DNA of 64,000 bases from Symbiodinium kawagutii (Eukaryota > Sar > Dinophyceae > Suessiales > Symbiodiniaceae), in contig VSDK01010122.1 of the NCBI GenBank assembly GCA_009767595.1, positions 38,440 to 102,439 on the forward strand, written 5' to 3'. Positions 11,946-23,382 of the stretch are shown one piece after another. Within the stretch, counting starts at the first letter, position 1. Every line of letters begins with the position of its first letter. The notes under the pieces were generated by a model. The model saw only the letters and a program-made list of their open reading frames with translations. It did not search any database and was not told where the DNA came from. A program made the translations under genes and the position numbers.

Positions 11946-12158
11946 GTGCAAAAGCGCCTTGGGCACATGCGCGTTTCCTTGCGGCAAAGATGTTCGGGAG
12001 GAATGTCCTGTCTTGCTCAACGAAAAACCATCTGCCAGTTTGTTGGCGACTACGTCTCACCTAATTCCTACAGCGGATGCCTTGAGGCCACCCAAATGCA
12101 GCAGGAATCCGATCTGACAGGTACTGCCCTCGGGCCACCGTTGATGAATCGCAATTGA
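11946..12158 (+). CDS. Candidate coding segment, unrecognised
   Basis: The frame includes CLAQRKTICQFVGDYVSP and LEATQMQQESDLTG, followed by a canonical donor-like GGTACTG near 12119. A second plus frame over the same bases is also plausible, so the frame is not settled. Confidence 0.25.
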   Translation: MQKRLGHMRVSLRQRCSGGMSCLAQRKTICQFVGDYVSPNSYSGCLEATQMQQESDLTGTALGPPLMNRN

Positions 12159-12556
12159 AATATTTAGCCCTTAATCTACATAATGAGTTCGGCTTAATTT
12201 TTGGTTGGGGCCTTAAAATGCCTTAAGATATCTTCCAAAAACTTATATAGCTCTTCTTTGCCTCTAAACTTTGCACTGATGAACCTGTGCTTTCATGACC
12301 AGCAAAATTGCGCAGGCGATACATGTTGCACTGAAACCAATGCCACAAGAACAATATGAACTGAGGGAATCATGAACTCGCCCAAGAAACAACTTTGGAC
12401 ATGAGTAGGGCCTAGGCCGTGAATATACTTCGGCTGTACACAGGACTTTGGATCCAATCTGCATGGGAGATAGGCTCCAAGTTACTCAGCAAAACGTTGG
12501 TCACGAAATGACGACGAAATGTCAATTGCATTGGTGGAAGGACAGTGGAAGGACAG

Positions 12557-12660
12557 TGGAGTTGGAGAGCTTCAAGCTGCTAAGCGCAGCTGCTAAGCAG
12601 CTCGTCCTCAAATTTTTGGAAGATGCTCCACAGCCCATCTTCGCCAAGAGTATCCAAGAG
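12557..12660 (+). CDS. Candidate exon, unrecognised helical protein
   Basis: An exon bounded by GGACAG and by CAAGAG with a GTATGTG donor. It reads ELESFKLLSAAAKQLVLKFL, then EDAPQPIFAKSIQE, an amphipathic-helix pattern. Phase 1 in, phase 0 out; it can follow 10676-10772 directly. Function unknown. Confidence 0.45.
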
Positions 12661-13005
12661 GTATGTGCACAGCCACATTCGTTCCCTGAAGGCCCATCCG
12701 CACAGACCGGGATTCACATAAAAGCAAGGAGTGATCTATGGCCTTTTTTGCAGTTCTTTTTAAAGGGCAAACAAAGAGATTCCATGAGATTTCTTTCATT
12801 TCGTTTCAACCATCTCGCTACGAAACAAAACCAAAAGTGCGCAGCCCGAATCCGCAAAATCCAAAAGTCTTCTCTTTGTTGACCAAGTTCTTCATCATGG
12901 GTACATTGTGCATCAAGGCATGCAAGAGTCACCCAGGGAGGCACAGTAAAGCAGCAAGAACCGCTCTTTTTGCAGCAAGAAGCATTCATTCCTTTGGCAG
13001 AACGA

Positions 13006-13258
13006 TAAGCACCAAGAAGCACCAAGAAGCACCAAGAAGCACAAAGAAGCACCAAGAAGCATCAAGAAGCATCAAGAAGCATCAAGAAGCAGCAAGAAGC
13101 ATCAAGGAGCATCAAGAAGCATCAAGAAGCAGCAAGAAGCAGCAAGAAGCACGCAGAAGCACCAAGAAGAATCAAGAAGCACCAATAAGCACCAAGAAGC
13201 ACCAAGAAGCACCAAGAAGCATCAAGAAGCATCAAGAAGCACCAAGAAGCACCAAGCA
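13006..13258. repeat. 10-bp minisatellite ACCAAGAAGC
   Basis: About 25 tandem copies of ACCAAGAAGC and variants (ATCAAGAAGC, AGCAAGAAGC), 253 bp, mostly keeping a strict 10-bp period. Confidence 0.95.
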
Positions 13259-13467
13259 CCAATGTCTGAGCAGTGTGCGTGTCTTGCCCCAGTTTCTGGG
13301 CGGCACTGGAGGTCAATTAACATTGACGTGTGCTGGATGGCAGTCCAGCAAACTGCCTATTGTGATGCCACTGCTAAGCGTGAGTACGGCAGAGGGACAA
13401 GGTCACAAACGATGACTCAACTTGAGAGGTCACAGTCTTTTGCGGCAAGTATAGGAATAAGTTGAAA

Positions 13468-13570
13468 GGACAAAGGATGAAAGAAGGGATGAAAGAAGGG
13501 ATGAAAGAAGGGATGAAAGAAGGGATGTAAGAAGGGATGAAAGAAGGGATGTAAGAAGGGATGTAAGAGT
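13468..13570. repeat. 12-bp minisatellite GATGAAAGAAGG
   Basis: Eight tandem copies of GATGAAAGAAGG, two or three with a GATGTAAGAAGG variant. Confidence 0.95.
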
Positions 13571-15022
13571 CTTGGAGTTGAAAAAACTCTCATTTGCTGA
13601 GAGTGTATCCAGCAGTACTTTGGCACCTCTTCAAGCTGTCCTTCGCGACAAAGGGGTGTCGCAGACAATGCTGTCACTCAAAAAGATATCCAGCTAAAGC
13701 ACAGCTAACCCAGTGTGCTAACCGCAACGCTAACCGATGCTGAAACAAGTTTAGAATAAACTGAATTTCGAATATTCGTTGAAGATAAAGAGATCCAGTG
13801 AAGGCACCTCCTCAGATCGAGACTTCGATTCCTGGGGGCACTGCATTTGAACAACTGAAAAGTGCTGACTGCAACAGAGAGAACCTGTCAAGGGGCTGCT
13901 GGGGCTTCCGTTTCTGTCCATTTCTTGTTGCAATTGGTTTTGTTCCAGAACACATTCTGATGACGCAACAAGATATAATTTGACATGATGTGATATCATA
14001 TTATGAAGCCTGGATGAACTTGTATGATCATGGTGATTATGGTTTTGATGATCTGCTAGTGTTGTCACGATTCAAGCGAATGACACCATGCCATGACCCA
14101 ATGATGTCGCGATGCAACGATGTGATGATAATAATGCGGTGATGGCCCATGCGACAAATAGTTTGGTATCATGACAGCATGAGATGATACCAATGGTCTT
14201 GATGGAGACGGTTGTCGGAATTAGGATTATGACCATGGGCTTATGAATGACGATGAACGTCATGAAGAATTCGAAACATCAAACTCAGAGAGCTTGATGA
14301 AAAAGAAACAAAATGAAAGAAAAACAAATTTCAAACATGTTCAAACCAGGAAGCTGAAAACGAGGTCGAAGACCAAAACCATGAAACAAAGACCAGTCAA
14401 ATTGCGCTGCACTCTGCGCCGTCACTAGGCAGTAGTGAAACATAGTGAAATTGCATATGTACGGTAAGTCATATCATGACTCGATCAGAATTCTTTTAGC
14501 ACCCATTTGTTCAAACAACCACAAAAAATCGTTTGCTTCTACACACATTCCGTTACACTTCCTTGCCTTTGATTGACTCTTCACCAGACCACTAGATTAA
14601 ATATTATTCCAACTTTAACACGTCTTTTCTACCGAATCTGTTTATCATATCGCCGACTACCCTTTACTCGATGACATTGCCATACCGGCAGGATTTCTTT
14701 TGGGAGCGTTGTTCTGCCTTCTTAAGGCGGGCTTACATGGGCTGTTCAGTGGTAACTGTCCTTGCACACTGATTCGAGGGCTTCAGTGTACTCATCCTGG
14801 CTGCAAGAATTCTCGTGTCGATTGCATTGCACATTGCACTTGCCTTTCTCGAGCATGCAGAGCATTTGAAAACTTTCTGCATTAGAAAAAGTTGGAGAAT
14901 GCATTTTGATGCAAGAATTTTGTTCCATTCTTGATGTCTGCAAGATTCCAGCGATTTCCAGAGACACAAAATCTGTTCGCTTTTCAAAGGGCCTCCTGCC
15001 TCACGCAATTGTCTTGGTAGGC
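13571..15022. other. No gene recognised; GATGAT-rich patch
   Basis: From about 13960 to 14270 the sequence is a degenerate ATGATG/ATGACA-rich stretch. The rest is unique sequence with no frame that stands out on either strand. Confidence 0.4.
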
Positions 15023-15090
15023 CTTGTGGTGTTCTCTCTCTTTCCCATGGCTTCGACATGTTTCTCAAACATCTTCATCGCACATGATAC
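15023..15090 (-). CDS. Candidate exon, unrecognised
   Basis: A 68-nt frame reading SCAMKMFEKHVEAMGKREN, between the acceptor CGCACCATAG and a GC donor (ACAAG then GCCTACC). Charged helical composition. No family recognised. Confidence 0.35.
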
Positions 15091-15244
15091 CTATGGTGCG
15101 TTCTGGTACCTTCACTGAGGAACCAGCTGGCAACTTTGGCCAACAAAGAGTGCGCCCAGTTTGCGGCAATATCCTTGCAATGGCCACAGCGTCGCTCCTG
15201 AAAAACCAAATGCAATGCAATTCTTTGTCAAAAACAAAACAGAA

Positions 15245-15290
15245 TATATATTAGTATATATATATACATACATATATATATATGTATATT
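15245..15290. repeat. (TA)n microsatellite
   Basis: Short TATATA/TACATA run. Confidence 0.85.
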
Positions 15291-15685
15291 CAATTTTGAT
15301 TTTTTGAATATGGGTTGATTCTTTTCCAAGATTCCCAAACCTATTTGCACAAAGAATGTCAAAAGGAGGGAGGGTGATAAGTTAGTACCAGCCATCATAC
15401 AATGGTTGGCCAGAATGTGGGAACACCGGGCAAATCCATAGAGTGTGCAGTGATCGATGCAGGATGAACAGGGCTATGTTCTGCTTCAAGCTCCACACTT
15501 GCCAGTCCTTTGAGATCTTACGCAAGGATAACGGAGGATCCTGCAAGGCTGGCACAAAAAACCAATCATCTCATCATCTTTATCTTGGAAACTTCATGAG
15601 CACACAAGTCTGAGTGATGTGCACACAGTACGTAAGGTTTAACGGTTTCACAGATCAACCTAAAGCAAACGGACTGACAGAGCGT

Positions 15686-15821
15686 CCAGCAGAAGCTATA
15701 GGCAATTGTTCGAGCATGTACTACATTTCTGGTCTGATCCTTATCAAAGTTGCCAGCAGAAGCTATAGGCAATTGTTCCAGAATGTACTACATTTCTGGT
15801 CTGATCCTTATCAAAGTTTGA
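15686..15821. repeat. 67-bp tandem duplication
   Basis: A unit beginning AGCAGAAGCTATAGG at 15688 is repeated at 15755 with very few changes (for example CGAGCATG against CCAGAATG). The second copy runs into the 10-bp minisatellite that follows. Confidence 0.9.
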
Positions 15822-15925
15822 AAGAATATGAAAGCGTATGAAAGCATATGAAAGCATATGAAAGCGTATGAAAGCGTGTGAAAGCATATGAAAGCATATG
15901 AAAGCATATGAAAGCATGAATTCAT
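15822..15925. repeat. 10-bp minisatellite GAAAGCATAT
   Basis: Ten or so copies of GAAAGCATAT/GAAAGCGTAT at a strict 10-bp period. Confidence 0.95.
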
Positions 15926-15958
15926 CATTTCTGAAAGGTTTATGAAAGCATACTTGAC

Positions 15959-16018
15959 TGCTCCAGAGCCCAACAGGCACTCCGGGATGCGCTCCATTTG
16001 CCGCATCATGGCCTGACA
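15959..16018 (-). CDS. Candidate exon, unrecognised
   Basis: A 60-nt frame (CQAMMRQMERIPECLLG...) between the strong acceptor CGTTTGTTTCAG and a GT donor (GGAGCA then GTCAAG). Phase 0 in and out. It may be a downstream exon of the gene represented by 16857-17225. Confidence 0.4.
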
Positions 16019-16611
16019 CTGAAACAAACGAATTCGAAAGGAAACATGTATTCATGTAAAGCAAATGTCCAAAACATGCGCAACATGGAGCGGTCTTCTG
16101 TATGTGAACTCTGGCAGCACTCGGCAATCCTTGAGAGCAACATATTCTGCCCCTAAATGCTTAACCAAAATGTCTGTCGTGTTTATTGCCTTGCCATATT
16201 CATTGTGTTGCATGCATGGCGTTCCTACTCCTTTTGCGCTGCAGTTTCCTTTGCCCCTGCCTTTTCCAGTTGTTCTTCTTGTTGTTGTGGTTGTTGCGGC
16301 TGTTGTTGTGGTCGTCCTCGTCCTCGTCGTCGTCATCATCCTCACCAATCTTTCAAACATCTGCAGCTTTGTTACCGCTCCTGGGCACTTGTACCTCTGT
16401 CACTTCTGCATTGTTGCTTATCTGAAATTACATATCTCGTTTGTAATCGTCTTGATTTGGATAATCAGGACGGGCAAGCCCATGCATGCTGTCAGATTAT
16501 ATTTCCATTCATCAAAGCCACCGCAGTGTCCATGGAAGAAGGGGTGCTGATAGTGATTTCTATATTCTTCCGTTGGGTTCAACTGAGCCATCTCAACAGG
16601 AGATTCCAGCT

Positions 16612-16812
16612 GTCAACTCTTCTTCTTTTTGGTTTTGCTGTTGTTGCTTTGCTGTTGTTGTCGTGGTCGTCTACGGTTGCTGTTGCTGTTGCCGTTGCCG
16701 TTGCCGTTGCTGTTGTTGTTGTTGTTGCTGCTGCTGCTGCTGCTGGTGGTGGTGTTGGTGTTGGTGTTGTTGTTGTTGTTGTTGTTGTTGTGGTTGTTGT
16801 TGTTGTTGTTGT

Positions 16813-16844
<32 letters not shown>

Positions 16845-16858
16845 TCGTCGACGTCGTC
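16612..16858. repeat. TTG/CTG trinucleotide tract
   Basis: About 250 bp of (TTG)n with CTG, GGT and CGT variants. On the minus strand it is (CAA/CAG)n and one frame would read a Gln/His run; the frames change within it and a stop (TGA at 16857-16859) closes the upstream minus-strand ORF, so I treat it as a satellite, probably intronic. Confidence 0.85.
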
Positions 16859-17225
16859 AGCGTCGTTTTGATATTGTTCGTTGTGAATGTCGTCGTGGTT
16901 GATTTTTGATTGTCATCTGTTGCTCACCGTATTTTGTTTTCTCAATGTGGTTTGTTGTTGGTCTCTTATGTTTGTCGTTGCCGTTTCGGAGGTCAAGGCT
17001 CAAGTTGTTATCCTTGTGTGTGATCAGTGCTTGAAGGGCGGGCTGCAGCTCACCTTCAGTGTTGAGCTTTGTTGCCTTCATTGCTCGGCTGTCAAGTTGC
17101 GGAATGCTTACGATCAACTGTCGCATGTCCGAAGTTACGTCTGCCTGCTTGATCAGCCCGAAGGCCACTTGTACAGAAGTGTACAGAGTGCGACCCCATT
17201 GTGCAGACTTCACAATATCAACCAA
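16857..17225 (-). CDS. Candidate coding segment, unrecognised
   Basis: A 122-codon minus-strand frame with protein-like composition: WGRTLYTSVQVAFGLIKQAD, VTSDMRQLIVSIPQLDS, LNTEGELQPALQALITHK. The ending (PRRHSQRTISKRR) reads into the trinucleotide tract and is probably intronic. A splice exit near LSLDLRNGN is likely. No family recognised. Confidence 0.4.
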   Translation of the reverse strand: MVDIVKSAQWGRTLYTSVQVAFGLIKQADVTSDMRQLIVSIPQLDSRAMKATKLNTEGELQPALQALITHKDNNLSLDLRNGNDKHKRPTTNHIEKTKYGEQQMTIKNQPRRHSQRTISKRR

Positions 17226-17526
17226 TAATATCCTTACAACTCAACTGCGTCGTAGTCGCAAAGAAAGATCAGCAAATAGGTTTAGGGGCGGCCACATACA
17301 AATGACAACCGACGAATGCCTTCCTACGCCTTCTTCCATTCCTTTCGCTATCCTCTTTGGCAAAGTTTGCTCGCCTTGTCCTAGCTTCCTGTAGCTTTCT
17401 CAGCAGCTTTCAAAACCAACTTTTGAGTGTAACGGAACTTCTGACTTGTGCATTATTGAAGACTCACATGACTATTATTGTTGTTGCTTGCGCATAGGGT
17501 TGCTCAGCCACGTGAGAAGTATGTCC

Positions 17527-17763
17527 TCAATGCAAGAATGTGCCTAATGGTTGCTCAATTCTTGCGCGACCTAAGAAGGGTACTTGCCGCATTGCAGGAA
17601 AGAGTTTTCTTTGTAAGTCCTTGCGTGAGCTTGCCTCACATGTAGCTCGCAAATTGCAGCTATTAAGTACAGATTCTGTGTCAAATATAGCTGTCTCAGC
17701 GACTGGCCTCAATTTCCTCCATACCTCCATTGTGGCCTGCGCCATGGTCAGGTCAACCCCCAA
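17527..17763 (-). CDS. Candidate coding segment, unrecognised
   Basis: The frame reads VDLTMAQATMEVWRKLRPVA, TAIFDTESVLNSCNL and SSRKDLQRKLFPAMRQ. It lies upstream of and on the same strand as 16857-17225, so it could be an earlier exon of that gene. The opposite strand also has an open frame here (17540-17800), so strand is not certain. Confidence 0.3.
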   Translation of the reverse strand: MGVDLTMAQATMEVWRKLRPVAETAIFDTESVLNSCNLRATCEASSRKDLQRKLFPAMRQVPFLGRARIEQPLGTFLH

Positions 17764-17786
17764 AACTGAAACATACTATGATTCAT

Positions 17787-17822
17787 GCATGCATGCATGC
17801 ATGCATGCATACATACATACAT

Positions 17823-17858
<36 letters not shown>

Positions 17859-18060
17859 GCAAACAAACAGACAGACAGACATACATACATACCATAACCT
17901 AACCTAACATAACCTTACGGTACATTACATTACATTACATTACATTACATTACATTACATTACATTGCATGAAATTACATTACATGACATTACATTACAT
18001 TAAATTACATTGCATTACATGATCTGACATGACATGACATTACATGACATGACATTACCT
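17787..18060. repeat. GCAT, CATA, GACA and TTACA microsatellites
   Basis: Consecutive runs: (ATGC)n 17787-17808, (ATAC)n to 17824, (GACA)n 17824-17880, (ACAT)n, then a (TTACA)n pentamer run 17918-18058 with GACAT variants. Confidence 0.95.
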
Positions 18061-18260
18061 TTATATGTACATGTTTGTATATATGTATGCGCATGTAAAT
18101 GCGCACGCAAATGCAAATGTAAATGCTCATGCAAATGCACATGTAAGTGCACATGTAGATGCACATGTAAATGCACATGTATATAAATGCACATGTATAT
18201 AAATGCACATGTAGATAAATGCACAGGTATGCACATGTATGCACGTGTATCCCATGGATG
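18061..18260. repeat. ATGCACATGTA-type degenerate minisatellite
   Basis: Repeated AAATGCACATGTA units of about 12-18 bp. The minus-strand ORFs (MCIYMCTYMC...) are repeat translation. Confidence 0.85.
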
Positions 18261-18354
18261 CACATATATTAGGCATAATATGCATATGTGTATGTATATA
18301 TAGATGTACTGAGTGGCGGACGAAATTATTTGTTTGGGTAACCATCATTTGGTC

Positions 18355-19063
18355 CGGACTCGCTTTTCAGTAGGACCTACTCGCTTTTGCGGGTTTTTGC
18401 GTTTCAGCATGATTCATGCTTTTGGTCTTATTTGTTTCTTTCATTCATCGTTAACTAATTAAGAATAGACATTGAACAAACAGCAAACTCTGTTTTCCTT
18501 TGACCAAGGCATTCAGCAAAGGCTTGGGCCGTCATGGCCGCATCAACAAGCTCACTTGTATAAAGCATGGACAGGAAAAGGGGACCTGGTGGCCCGAGCC
18601 CTGGAATTGACAAAATTGGACTCGCTTTGGACTCGCTTTGGACTCGCTTTGGGACACACTTGGTGGTTGATCAAAATTCCTTGTTCCGCAAATAACCATC
18701 TTCGCGGATAAAATCGTCTCCATTTTCGCTGTTGTTTTTTCCAGCGTTTTTGTTTCGCAAGTTTTCTCTTTGCTCACCTTGTCTTCACACATCTCATCTG
18801 TCCATCTCAGGATCTCTCCGCGATCATATATATATAGTCAACTTCGCGAAACTTTCGCGAAAAAAACAGTTACTCTAGCGAACCCTGAAAAAACTTTAGC
18901 GGAGGTTTGGTTCCTGACTTGAAAGGGCATTTTGTATAAAACGCTTACAAGGACCTTTTGCATAACAACCACTTGAATTTCCAGAATTTGGCCTTATGAA
19001 AAGATCAGGGGTGGCAGGGACTCGCTTTTCAGTGGGACCTACTCGCTTTTGGGGGTTTTGACT
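18355..19063. repeat. ACTCGCTTT motif family
   Basis: A segment of about 45 bp (GGACTCGCTTTTCAGTAGG, then ACCTACTCGCTTTTG) at 18355-18400 recurs with few changes at 19018-19063 in the same orientation. Between them GGACTCGCTTT is repeated three times in tandem (18618-18651). The GCGAA-rich segment 18700-18900 may be related. Confidence 0.7.
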
Positions 19064-20341
19064 ACTTCTCTAAAACCAATGATTGCACGATGATAAAACT
19101 AATTGACGATAATTTTGTCGGATACTCATATAATATACACTAATATCGATGATATATGTCCATGTAGAGGTATCTACTGTTGTGAGAAGGAGTCTCAAAA
19201 CGCTCAGTCGGTCCAACAGTGATCTCTGCCAATTTGTTGCCATCTTTGAAGAGTGTACTGACAGTGTCCCGGTGCATGTTGTCACAAACTTACAAAAACT
19301 GCCACTGCGGCGATGATCTCTGAAATTTGCCTCCAAAAACATAACTATATACAATGTGAAACCACAGCTACCAATGTGAAAACATAAATACCCATGTGGA
19401 CGTGCAGGCAACCAAATCATACCAAATCAAAACCCTTCGAATTCTTCGTAAAAAAGATCAACAAATCATGATGAAAAAACAGGATTTGCCTAAAGTAGAA
19501 ATGAGAAACATTGAGACGCCATGCAGAAACACGGGATCCAAGCATCTGAGAAAAGTGAAGCATGGCAACATCTGCTGCTGGGAGGGCTTAGACAAACCAC
19601 ACATGTTTAAAGATTAAACAAATGGAAACACCAAATGAAGATGCAAACATTATCAAATGGCTGTGAAGGCACAGGCTACTTGACGTACTCGTCGAGTTGT
19701 GGGAGGAGTCTCAGCAACTCAAACCAAACCAATGCTTTGCACAAGGCCACGCCTGCAACCACTGGAAGGGCTGCAAGGAAGAAAGCTCGCATAGCACAAG
19801 CGCCACAAGCTGAAGTATTATAAGATATCATTGAAGTTTAGAAGATAAGCATTTGAGTTTTCAAAAATATTAGAGTTCCATAGAGTTCCTATCGTAAGGA
19901 GATCAAGTGTTTGAGGTTCACGACTGTCCTCGAAGTGTCTGCCTTTTAAAATCACATGGGCAAAGGCACTTTTCCTCAGCCCAGTGCTTGACCCCTGGCC
20001 ACAGGGCAAGTAAATACTGGCAGGGCAAGCCAGGAGCGCCTGTATGATTCCACATTGCAGCATATGATGTAGACATCTCTGATAGCAAAGGCAAGACACC
20101 GAAGTCTTCTATGCACATGTTTTTCCTCACTTTTCCATGTATATCATCATTTTACATCTTTTACAACATTTTACAACCATGCTTCTGACATGCTTACACA
20201 CACGTCCTTTTCATCGGCCAACGTACAAGCTTGGGACCGCTTTCAGCCCTGACAATCAGATGTGAAGCGTTTCAGCCCGCAAGAAAGTCATCTATCTCTG
20301 CCAGCTCTCATCTTATCTCGCTTGTCCTCCCAAGGTTTCAG
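19064..20341. other. No gene recognised
   Basis: Unique sequence. A minus-strand frame at 19918-20130 (SEMSTSYAAMWNHTGAPGLP...) is protein-like but competes with another frame; I do not call it. Confidence 0.3.
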
Positions 20342-20471
20342 CGTCCTCTTTGAGCAGCCGTGGATGTGGGAATTCAACGAAGCACTGGCCATGGAATGCC
20401 ATGGATCTCGGGCACAGCTCAGCGTCAGCTTCGAGAAATTCGGTCTGCGGCTGCGAGGGCTTCGGTCACAG
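20342..20471 (+). CDS. Candidate exon, unrecognised
   Basis: Between the acceptor CCCAAGGTTTCAG and a GT donor (TCACAG then GTCTC) the frame reads VLFEQPWMWEFNEALAMECH, then GSRAQLSVSFEKFGLRLRGL. Phase 2 in, phase 0 out. The acidic/aromatic content is protein-like; no family is recognised. Its GATGCTTCGGC downstream repeats are not part of it. Confidence 0.4.
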
Positions 20472-21206
20472 GTCTCTTCGATTGCTCAGCAGATGCTTCG
20501 GCGATGCTTCGGCGATGCTTCGATTGCTTCGCCTCTTTGCACCGCTCAACAGCAGAGCTCCTTGCATTGGATCACAACGTGAGGACAGCCCGAAACACAT
20601 CGCTTCATTCTATGCTCTGGCAGATTGGGGGCCAAATGGAAGTGATAAAATGTGATAGGTGTGGCTCCAATGATCTTTTCCCTTTCTCTCTCTTACTCTC
20701 AAATTTGATTTTCTGATTCTCTGTGTTGCTCTCAAGCTGTCTTTTCTGATAGGGAATTCCCCCCTCCCCCGGGTGAAAGCTGTCCCCAAGGAGTGCAAAC
20801 TTGCCAATGGTGTGTGAACATGTTGCACATGTCGTGCTTGATTCCACACCTGGGCTGTAGTGGATTGAGCTGCCATTTGGCACCATGAGAGACTCCGAGG
20901 AATTCTTTGCAAACTTGAAACATTCCCAACATTTCCCAACCATTCTTTGGGATAGAAACTGTCGCAGTAGGGATACTTTCTTTTTCAGATCACGGTCCTG
21001 CTGCAGTACGTATCCACGCGTGCGATCTGATTCCAGATTTCACTTCTCACCTGGATTGTGGAAGGAAGGTGCCATTCCCCTTTCCCCTACTCCTTGCATC
21101 AAACAAAGGACAAAAATCAAGCCATCTATTATGAAAGGAAAAAACATCAGTCTGAACACATTAACATCATAAAGCATACAGCAGCATAAGCTATACTCTG
21201 CTTGCC

Positions 21207-21389
21207 TTGTTTCACCGCTGGCCGCATCATCAGGCGGATCAGTATCACTTGGACTTGGCGTGGCTGTAGGAGCGGCATCAATGCACGCAGCTGCATCGGC
21301 TGCATCGGCTGCATCAGCTGCAACGGCTGCATCAGCAACATCGGCTACATCGGCTACATCGGCAACAATGCCCTGTTCACCGTCTTCAC
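21207..21389 (-). CDS. Candidate exon, Asp/Ala-rich low-complexity segment
   Basis: The minus strand reads GEDGEQGIVADVADVADVAD, then an Ala/Asp run, then PTATPSPSDTDPPDDAASGET. It is framed by the acceptor GCTGTCGCAG and a GC donor (ACAAG then GCAAGC). The core is a GATGCAGCC-type 9-bp repeat that stays in frame. A disordered acidic linker is likely. Confidence 0.4.
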
Positions 21390-21988
21390 CTGCGACAGCA
21401 TCAGACAGCAAGCTCCCTCAATCCAAAGCGCAACACTTTGCTCCCATGATTTGGTCCGACTTCCAAATTTTGGACATGAAATAGAATGAATAAGATTGAA
21501 ATACGTTGAATCATGGGTCTTTGGATTTAAAACGGGCAACAAGAACAAAACAGTGTGCCACAGCTCTATAGTCTATACAGCTTGTATGTGGACTTGCTCG
21601 AACAAAGCCGCCTTGTGAATGTGTCTCTGGAGACGTGGTCGACTCATCCAATGCACATGGCGCCTTCCACACTGAGTGCTTTTGGCAAGTTGCAACAGAG
21701 ACAGGGCTGGGCATTTTGGAAGCACCAACGCCACCAAAACACAACTCCAACCTGACCCCAACCCGACAAAATTGGCACGTGCTCTCGATGCCTTTTTGGC
21801 CCATGGTGCAAGTCGTCCAGCACCTTCAACGGAACCATCTCTGCATGGAGTCATTTGGAGTCACTGAGGAAAAAGTTTGAACACATGAAGGGTTTACTTT
21901 GAAGGCTGTACAAAGGCCCACACACATGTTTTGCAAAAAATCAAAAGGATCAAACAACTGAGTGCTATGTGCAACCTGCCTTTTGGTC
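21390..21988. other. No gene recognised
   Basis: Open frames exist on both strands but none is clearly favoured. Confidence 0.3.
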
Positions 21989-22201
21989 TCATGTGGACAG
22001 GAAGTCTAGAAGATAGACCTCACAATTGAGTGGAGAACTTAAAAACAACAATATGTACCCCATGTTGTCATGTTCAAGGCTCCGGCTGACACTAGGACAC
22101 GAAGGCTGCAGTGCTTTCCTCAGTAAGGCATTGTTGGGCTTTGTGAAAACAGGACCCTCGCCGCTCTGCACAAACGATCTGCAAGCCTGAGGTCGACCCA
22201 T
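21989..22201 (-). CDS. Candidate coding segment, unrecognised
   Basis: The frame reads GRPQACRSFVQSGEGPVFTK, PNNALLRKALQPSCPSVSRS and LEHDNMGYI. Protein-like but without splice-site certainty or family. Confidence 0.3.
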   Translation of the reverse strand: MGRPQACRSFVQSGEGPVFTKPNNALLRKALQPSCPSVSRSLEHDNMGYILLFLSSPLNCEVYLLDFLST

Positions 22202-22217
22202 TTTTTCAAGAATCCAA

Positions 22218-22258
22218 TGTATTCATAATGTATTCATAATGTATTCATAATGCATTCT
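22218..22258. repeat. 11-bp repeat AATGTATTCAT
   Basis: Three full copies of AATGTATTCAT and one partial. Confidence 0.95.
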
Positions 22259-22975
22259 GATGTTTCCCTTGCTTGTGATCCCTGCCATGCCTATCTACCA
22301 CAGCGCAAATTCATAGAAATTCCAAAGCATTAAAAGCATTATATATAGTCCCATGCGATGTCAGTGGCCTGTTTGCAAAGACAAAGGTTTTGCGATTTGC
22401 TGGTCCAGGCTGGTCCAGGATTCCGGCCTGTTAGACCGCCAGACCACCCAAGCCAACCCACTACGATTGCAACGGATAGCCTTCTGAGTTTGCAGGGCTC
22501 TGCCTTCCTGTATCTATTCTCGCGTCGTTTTCAGGGCTTTTACTCACAATTGGCTATCTATGCATTTAGTCAGAACCATTTGCATGCCTTCGCGCACATG
22601 TCATGTGATGATTTCTGAACATGATCAATGAGGGGTGAATACATACCTCCATGAAACTTGATTGTTCTGTGGTGATTGAACTTCGTGACCACGTAAGATT
22701 TCCCAACTTCAAACGGAGCTAGTGAGGCTTATTGAGGCTTATTGCTTGTGCTCTTGCAGCTTTTCGCTCGACTCTGAAACATGGAATGCTGGGAACTCTT
22801 GCCAAATTACGCAAGCATACCGCAGCAAACCTGGCAAAAATTACCTGGATCTATGTCTTACTGGGCTCCGGACAAGTCTTGTTTGAGATTGGCGCACGTT
22901 GTCTCGTCTGCTTGGTTTGTCCAGCATCACCAAGAGAACTTAAAATATGACAGTACAAAATGACAAAACATGTGT
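22259..22975. other. No certain gene
   Basis: A plus-strand frame after the acceptor TGTGCTCTTGCAG (22759 onward: LKHGMLGTLAKLRKHTAANL) is possible but competes with another plus frame. Nothing else stands out. Confidence 0.25.
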
Positions 22976-23228
22976 AAAACAAACTGTGGACACTTAGTAA
23001 GGACACTTTGTAAAGTATGTAAAGAGGAATGCACAAAGTATGTAGAGAGTATGTAAAGAGTCTGTGAAGAGTCTGTCAAGAGTCTGTAAAGTTCCTGTAA
23101 AGAGTCTGTAAATAGTCTGTCACTAGTCTGTAAAGAGTCTGCAGAGAGTATGTAATGAGTACGTAAAAGAGTCTCTACAAGACTCTGTAAAAGAGTATTG
23201 AAAAGAGTTATGTACCTTGAAGAGTAGG
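22976..23228. repeat. 11-bp minisatellite AGAGTATGTAA, left part
   Basis: Degenerate tandem copies of GTAAAGAGTMT. It is the left side of the tract that continues at 30916 in the same orientation; the retrotransposon sits between. Confidence 0.9.
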
Positions 23229-23359
23229 AACAACTTCACGTGCATTTGCCAGCTCACATCTTTTTCCATTGGTGTAGGTTTGCACGGCTGGGTTCCATCC
23301 CAGACCTGATTTCCACCAGGATTTTCAACTGGATGCCAGGCTTGGCAACTGACACCTCA
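23229..23359 (-). repeat. Split direct repeat b2 (3' end of element)
   Basis: 131 bp, identical to 23490-23620. It starts (plus strand) AACAACTTCACGTGC at the boundary with the minisatellite. Confidence 0.93.
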
Positions 23360-23382
23360 CTGTACAGGGTGGGTGGGTGTGG

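Noticed and set aside
13262..13320. VLPQFLGGTGG phrase resembling the end of a CRAL-TRIO/Sec14 domain
   Set aside because: Only 11 residues, no other domain motif nearby, and it follows directly on a satellite.
16157..16909. 250-codon plus-strand ORF with Val/Ala runs
   Set aside because: Mostly the TTG/CTG trinucleotide tract; changes meaning with frame.
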